Source: Patescibacteria group bacterium
Lineage (GTDB): Bacteria; Patescibacteriota; Dojkabacteria; SC72
Length of the DNA: 10,214 nucleotides
Reading direction: 5' to 3'
Assembly: GCA_018818345.1 (NCBI GenBank)
Contig: JAHISI010000086.1
Coordinates: 1 to 10,214, forward strand
The notes beneath the pieces were generated by a model that was not told where the DNA came from, made no database searches, and worked only from the letters and a program-made list of their open reading frames with translations. Below, in pieces: positions 6,244 to 10,214 of this stretch. The stretch's first letter is position 1. Each line of letters begins with the position of its first letter. The position numbers were made by a program, and so were the translations under genes.

Positions 6244-9200
6244 TGGCTACAGTTTCCCTTAACGAAAATCAACAAAAAGCTGTTCAATATGTAGATGGAG
6301 ATCTCTTGATCATAGCTGGAGCTGGTACGGGTAAAACCGCCGTTATAACCCAACGAATTCTGTATCTCATTAAAAAATGCAATGTAAAACCATCTGAGAT
6401 ATTGGCATTAACATTCACAGAAAAAGCCGCAGCAGAAATGCAGGAGCGTATAGACAAGGAGATGGAGTATGGATATGAAGAACCATGGATATCAACATTT
6501 CACTCTTTCTGTGACGGAATATTAAGAGAAGAAGGTTACAATATGGGATTGGATGGTGGCTATTCTTTAATGACCACAGCCCAGTCATATATTTTTCTTC
6601 GTAAGTTCTACCATGATCTTCCACTAGATACTCTTAAACCAAGAGGGCAGGTTACCAAAACATTGAACGATATATTGAAACATTTTTCTAGATTACAAGA
6701 TGAGGATGTTTCTCCAGAAGACTACCTTAAATTTGCTAAAACATTACCTAAAAATACAGAAGAACAGAAAGCAGATTTTCAGAAGTACAAAGAGCTTTCT
6801 GAGACTTACAAAATGTATTCTGAGCTTAAGATGCAAGAGTCTAAGGTGGATTTTGGAGACCTCATTATTCTCACATTGAAACTTTTCAGAGAACGGCCGA
6901 ATGTATTGGAAAAATACCGAAAGAAATTTAAATATATCCTTGTAGATGAATTCCAAGATACCAACTATACCCAGAATGTATTAGTGAATATCCTGACTTT
7001 AGGATTGGATGAGAGTAAAAAGAAAGAAACAAGTGAAAAGAGAAAAGGAACTGAAAACATTAGACCACTTCTTACAGTAGTAGGTGATGATGATCAAGCT
7101 ATTTACAAATTTAGAGGTGCTGCAATATCCAATATTCTTCAATTTAAGGAGACATACCCAGAAGCTATGGAGGTTGTATTGACTGAAAACTACCGATCAA
7201 GACAAGAGATATTGGATGCTTCACATGCGTTGATTAGTAAGAACAACCCGAATAGGTTAGAGGTGACGGAGAAGATAGACAAGAGATTGATAGCTAAGGG
7301 TGTATTTGAGGATGATGAGAATGTAGTGAACCTTATCGCTTCAGGGAATGAAAGTGGGGAAGCAGAACAGGTCGCAGATGAAATTGCGAAACTTACTGGT
7401 TTTGGAGAATACGCGAAACCAGTTGAAGGATCTGAGGTCTTTGATGAAAAGGGACAAGCCTCTTTTGTCAAAGGGGATAGTGGAAAACAACCCCTTCGGT
7501 TTTCAGATATTGCTATATTAGTTAGGGCAAACTCGCATGCAGAACCATTTGTACAAGCTTTAAGAGGTATGGGGATCCCATACAAGCTTGGTGGTTCTAG
7601 AGGATTGTACTTTAGACCCGAGATTCAGAATTTAATTGCTTTTCTTAAAGTCCTTGTAGACTATTCAGATGAAATATCTATGTACAAACTTTTGGCAATG
7701 TCCGTGTGGAAGCTGACGCCAAGAGAATATATGGACATCAATAGGTTGGCGAGAGAGGAGAGGTTAACCTTGTTTGAAGAATTAGAAAAGCTTTGGGGTA
7801 TAAAACTGGGGCAGGAAGAAGATGCTGATATACAAGAAGTGGGGGATATCGAGAACCCAATAATTGAGAAGATATTTAATGCTGAATCCATAGCTGGTGT
7901 AACCAATCTTTTAACAATTTTGCAAAACAGCATATTAAAGGTAAAAGATAATCGTCCTATGACAGAAATCTTGTACGACTTTGTTAAATCTAGCGGCTAT
8001 TTAGACTCATTTGTAAGTGAAGAGAGCACGGATAGCTTGTTTGCAGTATCGAATATTCAAAAGTTTTTTGAATCAATTAAAAAATATGAAAAGGATAATC
8101 CGGATACAAATATATATGAGTATGTAGATTTCATAGACTATTGTATTGAAGTAGGAGAATCCCCAGTTGTAGATCAATCAGAGTTAGAAGATTTTAATGC
8201 GGTGAATATATTGACCGTGCACGGATCGAAGGGATTAGAATTTCCTGCGGTATTTTTAGTAAATCTTGTAGCTCAAAGATTCCCATCTAGAAATATGAGT
8301 GACTCGATACCAATGCCAGAAGATCTGATTAAAGAGATGTTGGACAAGAAGATGAGTCCAGAAGAGGCCCATATTCAAGAAGAAAGACGCCTCTTCTATG
8401 TCGGAGCTACTCGTGCAAAAGAGAAGCTCTATCTCTCTGCAGCCAGTTTCTATGGCGATGCTAAAACCAAGAAGAAACCAAGCGTATTCCTTTATGAGAT
8501 ATTGGATAGGGACGTGGCAGAAGAGTTTAATTTCGAGAAAGGGAAAGTTAGTATTGAAGGATATGAGGAAAAGGGTAACCTTTCGGTAGTCCCTCAAGAG
8601 GTGAAAATAGAGTTAATGAAGAATTTTAGTTATTCCCAACTGGACACCTACGAGCTGTGTCCGAGGAAATATGAATATTCATATGTATTGAGAGTACCCC
8701 AGAAACCCAATGCCTCATTATCATTTGGAACAACAGCACATAATACATTGAAAGATTTTTACACATTACTAAAAACTTCCAAAGAGGGTATAGAGGGTAT
8801 TGTTAGTGAACCAACCCTAGAAGAACTGTTAACCTTTTACAACAAAAATTGGGTAAGGGCAGGGTATGATAATACAAAGCACGAAAACATGAAGAAAGAG
8901 CAAGGAGAGAAGATGTTAAAGAGATACTTTGAAAGGATATACTCAAATGAGGAAAGACCTCTCAATCTGGAAGAATCGTTTGTAATGCATCTAGGGGAAA
9001 GTACTTTTGCAGGAAAAATAGACAGAATTGATTTTGTGAAAGAAGAAAATGGGGTGAAGCAAGTTTGTATTGTTGATTACAAAACAGGGAAGGTTAAAAA
9101 GGAGGCTGATATTAAAAAGGATTTGCAGTTACCGCTTTATGCAATATTTGTTGAGGAGAAATTGGGTTACAAAGTTGTGTCAGCGCAGTATATTTTTCTT

Positions 9201-9374
9201 GAAGAAGGAGTAAAAATAGAGGCGGATATTTCCCAAAAGAGAAGAGAAAAAGCAAAGGAAAGGATGGTAGAGATTATTGAAAATATTAAGGCGAGGGACT
9301 TCCATGCAGAGCCAGATATGTTTAAATGTAGTATGTGTGACTATCGTACAGTGTGTGAATTCGCCAAAACTTAA
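6243..9374 (+). CDS. UvrD/PcrA-type SF1A helicase fused to a RecB-family Fe-S nuclease (AdnA/AddB-like)
   Basis: 1043 residues, near AdnA size. Helicase motifs are all present: Q-motif (LNENQQKAV, 6-14), Walker A AGAGTGKT (25-32), Ia LTFTEKAA (56-63), II VDEFQD (234-239), III VVGDDDQAIYKFRG (279-292), IV TENYRS (314-319), V TVHGSKGLEFP (658-668) and VI RRLFYVGATRAK (715-726). From about 796 a PDDEXK nuclease follows: H833, D927 (GKIDRID), D945 and K947 (VDYKTGK), Q962 and Y966 (QLPLY). C806, C1029, C1032 and C1038 are placed to hold a 4Fe-4S cluster as in AddB, AdnA and Cas4. It likely unwinds and resects double-strand ends for recombination. Two charged low-complexity inserts (about 255-274 and 388-418) are unusual. 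GTG is the start because the Q-motif begins at residue 6 and no later start would keep it. Confidence 0.95.
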   Translation: MATVSLNENQQKAVQYVDGDLLIIAGAGTGKTAVITQRILYLIKKCNVKPSEILALTFTEKAAAEMQERIDKEMEYGYEEPWISTFHSFCDGILREEGYNMGLDGGYSLMTTAQSYIFLRKFYHDLPLDTLKPRGQVTKTLNDILKHFSRLQDEDVSPEDYLKFAKTLPKNTEEQKADFQKYKELSETYKMYSELKMQESKVDFGDLIILTLKLFRERPNVLEKYRKKFKYILVDEFQDTNYTQNVLVNILTLGLDESKKKETSEKRKGTENIRPLLTVVGDDDQAIYKFRGAAISNILQFKETYPEAMEVVLTENYRSRQEILDASHALISKNNPNRLEVTEKIDKRLIAKGVFEDDENVVNLIASGNESGEAEQVADEIAKLTGFGEYAKPVEGSEVFDEKGQASFVKGDSGKQPLRFSDIAILVRANSHAEPFVQALRGMGIPYKLGGSRGLYFRPEIQNLIAFLKVLVDYSDEISMYKLLAMSVWKLTPREYMDINRLAREERLTLFEELEKLWGIKLGQEEDADIQEVGDIENPIIEKIFNAESIAGVTNLLTILQNSILKVKDNRPMTEILYDFVKSSGYLDSFVSEESTDSLFAVSNIQKFFESIKKYEKDNPDTNIYEYVDFIDYCIEVGESPVVDQSELEDFNAVNILTVHGSKGLEFPAVFLVNLVAQRFPSRNMSDSIPMPEDLIKEMLDKKMSPEEAHIQEERRLFYVGATRAKEKLYLSAASFYGDAKTKKKPSVFLYEILDRDVAEEFNFEKGKVSIEGYEEKGNLSVVPQEVKIELMKNFSYSQLDTYELCPRKYEYSYVLRVPQKPNASLSFGTTAHNTLKDFYTLLKTSKEGIEGIVSEPTLEELLTFYNKNWVRAGYDNTKHENMKKEQGEKMLKRYFERIYSNEERPLNLEESFVMHLGESTFAGKIDRIDFVKEENGVKQVCIVDYKTGKVKKEADIKKDLQLPLYAIFVEEKLGYKVVSAQYIFLEEGVKIEADISQKRREKAKERMVEIIENIKARDFHAEPDMFKCSMCDYRTVCEFAKT

Positions 9375-9384
9375 TGTAATATAG

Positions 9385-9390
9385 TATAAT
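9385..9390 (+). promoter_or_regulatory. Probable -10 element for the T4SS-pilin pair
   Basis: A perfect TATAAT sits in the 23-nt gap after the helicase-nuclease stop and ends 7 nt before the pilin ATG. The predicted transcript start falls at or next to the start codon, and there is no Shine-Dalgarno, so the message would be leaderless. No -35 box is recognisable. It would let the pilins be expressed separately from the repair genes. Confidence 0.45.
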
Positions 9391-9397
9391 ATCGACT

Positions 9398-9742
9398 ATG
9401 AATGTCATAGATACAATAAACAATTTGGTAGTACACAAGGCATATGCTTCTTTGGGCTCGACCCTGAATGAAGAGTTAGTAAAGGTACAAGCGAGTGGGG
9501 CTACTGATCAGACGGTTGTTCAAATGGTAATCAATATCGCAACCCCGGTTGCAGTAATCGCAGTTGTGCTTTTGTTGGTATATGGCGGATTTTTGATGAT
9601 GACTAGTAAGGGAGACCCAGATAAGCTTCAGGAAGCTAAACAGGTAATAACCAATGCAATTATTGGTTTTGTGGTGATATTATTATGTGTAGCAATATTG
9701 TTATTAATTTCTAATACCTTAGGGTTATATATATATGACTAA
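9398..9742 (+). CDS. T4SS-pilin-like (TrbC/VirB2-type) membrane protein 1
   Basis: 114 residues. A polar N-terminal part (1-42) without an obvious signal peptide is followed by two hydrophobic helices (about 43-68 and 83-109) joined by a short loop. The pattern YGGFLMMTSKGDPDKLQEAKQVITNAIIG (62-90 in the protein) matches the small 'type IV secretion system pilin' family common in Patescibacteria: GG, then TSxGD, then a charged turn and A-I-x-G at the start of helix two. VirB2-like proteins form the filament of type IV secretion systems; in this phylum the role is not settled, and no VirB4 or VirB6 gene is visible here. It overlaps the next paralogue by 8 nt (ATGACTAA), so the two are probably made together. 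Confidence 0.82.
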   Translation: MNVIDTINNLVVHKAYASLGSTLNEELVKVQASGATDQTVVQMVINIATPVAVIAVVLLLVYGGFLMMTSKGDPDKLQEAKQVITNAIIGFVVILLCVAILLLISNTLGLYIYD

Positions 9743-10043
9743 TACATTGATGGCTGCAAAGATCTCTGATTTCTCGACTTGGGTAAACAATACTTCTTAT
9801 AGCAACAAGGACATCCTAATTAATGGGAAAATTATTACAGCTATAAACTTCTTTGTAATTTTCTCGGCAGTAGTTGCCGTAATCATGTTGGTAGTTGCGG
9901 GATATATGTTTATAACCTCAGCAGGGGATGCAGATAAGGTAGAGAAAGCCACTAAAACAGTAAGCGCAGCTATTGTAGGTATGGTAATTGTGTTTGTTGC
10001 AAAGATATTAGTACAGTATGTTCTTAGTGTTATCGGAGGATAG
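9735..10043 (+). CDS. T4SS-pilin-like (TrbC/VirB2-type) membrane protein 2
   Basis: 102 residues, a clear paralogue of the preceding gene. Helix one is about 34-60 and helix two about 75-100. The loop TSAGDADK (61-68) aligns with TSKGDPDK of its neighbour, and AAIVGMVI (78-85) aligns with NAIIGFVV. The N-termini are unrelated (here a polar stretch containing SDFSTW and NNTSYSNKD), so the duplication is old or the exposed parts have diverged. Its start ATG lies inside the end of the first pilin gene, with an 8-nt overlap, implying translational coupling and perhaps a fixed ratio or a hetero-oligomer. The ATG at 9735 is the first in frame; a later M6 is possible. The function as a secretion pilin is inferred from the family only. 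Confidence 0.82.
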   Translation: MTNTLMAAKISDFSTWVNNTSYSNKDILINGKIITAINFFVIFSAVVAVIMLVVAGYMFITSAGDADKVEKATKTVSAAIVGMVIVFVAKILVQYVLSVIGG

Positions 10044-10045
10044 TA

Positions 10046-10074
10046 TTGCATGTTGGGTCAGCTTTTTATATAAT
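10046..10074 (+). promoter_or_regulatory. Possible promoter for the secreted-protein gene at 10106
   Basis: TTGCAT (10046-10051), a 17-nt spacer and TATAAT (10069-10074) make a plausible sigma-70-type promoter between the second pilin and the next gene, giving a leader of about 25 nt. A second candidate -10, TTTAAT (10094-10099), ends 6 nt before the ATG and would give a leaderless message. The sequence alone does not decide between them. Confidence 0.4.
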
Positions 10075-10105
10075 TGGTACATAAATTAATATATTTAATC
10101 GTTCT

Positions 10106-10214
10106 ATGAAGACTCCAAAAATATTAACAACCGCAGCTTCAGTGGTTTCAGGAATGTTTCTAACATCTACAGCTTATGCAGCAGATACAGCAGATACATA
10201 TCTAAGTAAGATTA
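10106..10214 (+). CDS. Secreted or membrane protein with signal peptide (C-terminus cut by window end)
   Basis: Only 36 residues are visible. They form a standard Sec signal peptide: basic start (MKTPK), a moderately hydrophobic core (about 6-20), and an AYA-A cleavage motif predicting cleavage after A25, followed by DTADTYLSKI. No Shine-Dalgarno precedes the ATG. The gene follows the two pilin-like genes by 62 nt on the same strand. A further pilin-like paralogue with a cleavable signal peptide, or another secretion component, would fit, but the visible part cannot show it. Confidence 0.7.
   Translation, partial: MKTPKILTTAASVVSGMFLTSTAYAADTADTYLSKI

Noticed and set aside
7190..7585. 131-codon minus-strand frame inside the helicase-nuclease
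   Set aside because: It is antisense to a conserved gene, mostly over a poorly conserved insert of the helicase, with a serine/alanine-rich product typical of shadow frames.
1..10214. Reassigned genetic code (TGA as glycine or tryptophan)
   Set aside because: All conserved genes read full length without in-frame TGA, and tryptophan and glycine positions use ordinary codons.
1..10214. CRISPR arrays, insertion sequences or defence islands
   Set aside because: I saw no repeated spaced units, transposase motifs, terminal inverted repeats or known defence-gene domains. The Cas4-like cysteines belong to the helicase-fused nuclease, not to a Cas4 gene.

Overview
The window looks like a bacterial chromosome segment, most likely from the Candidate Phyla Radiation (Patescibacteria). 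This is an inference. It rests on AT-rich, tightly packed genes, the near absence of Shine-Dalgarno sequences, a tRNA without an encoded CCA, and paired small 'T4SS pilin' proteins of the kind common in that group. Genes read cleanly with UAA/UAG stops and no in-frame UGA, so the reassigned code of Gracilibacteria/Absconditabacteria is unlikely. There is no mobile element, CRISPR array or gene-free stretch above 300 bases; the longest gap without a coding region, 5041-5228, holds a tRNA gene and promoters.

Left half, minus strand, read from about 5180 down to 1: tRNA-Ser(GCU); a DUF2177 four-helix membrane protein; two half-size ABC exporters that overlap by 8 nt and form a clear asymmetric heterodimer; an 80-residue membrane-anchored protein with a six-cysteine pacifastin/VWC-like microdomain; and a membrane-anchored extracellular protein cut by the window start. 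Gaps between the protein genes are 9-20 nt, so the set looks like one cell-envelope operon. The sequence does not show whether the exporter serves the two surface proteins or is an independent drug/lipid exporter.

Right half, plus strand, from 5229: endonuclease IV (nfo), an overlooked 45-residue one-helix membrane protein (6106-6243), and a 1043-residue UvrD-type helicase fused to a RecB-family Fe-S nuclease. These form a DNA-repair unit in which the small ORF's TAG stop shares one base with the helicase GTG start. Only 23 nt later comes a second group: two overlapping paralogous T4SS-pilin-like proteins, then the start of a signal-peptide-bearing protein cut by the window end.

The two halves diverge from a 51-nt region (5178-5228) with -10-like elements on both strands, including a self-complementary ATTATAAT. 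Several genes have a -10-like hexamer only 5-8 nt before the start codon and no ribosome binding site, suggesting leaderless transcripts. The most unusual items are the bacterial pacifastin-like protein, the small membrane ORF coupled to the helicase-nuclease, the ABC pair with every substitution in one ATP site, and the leaderless-type starts.
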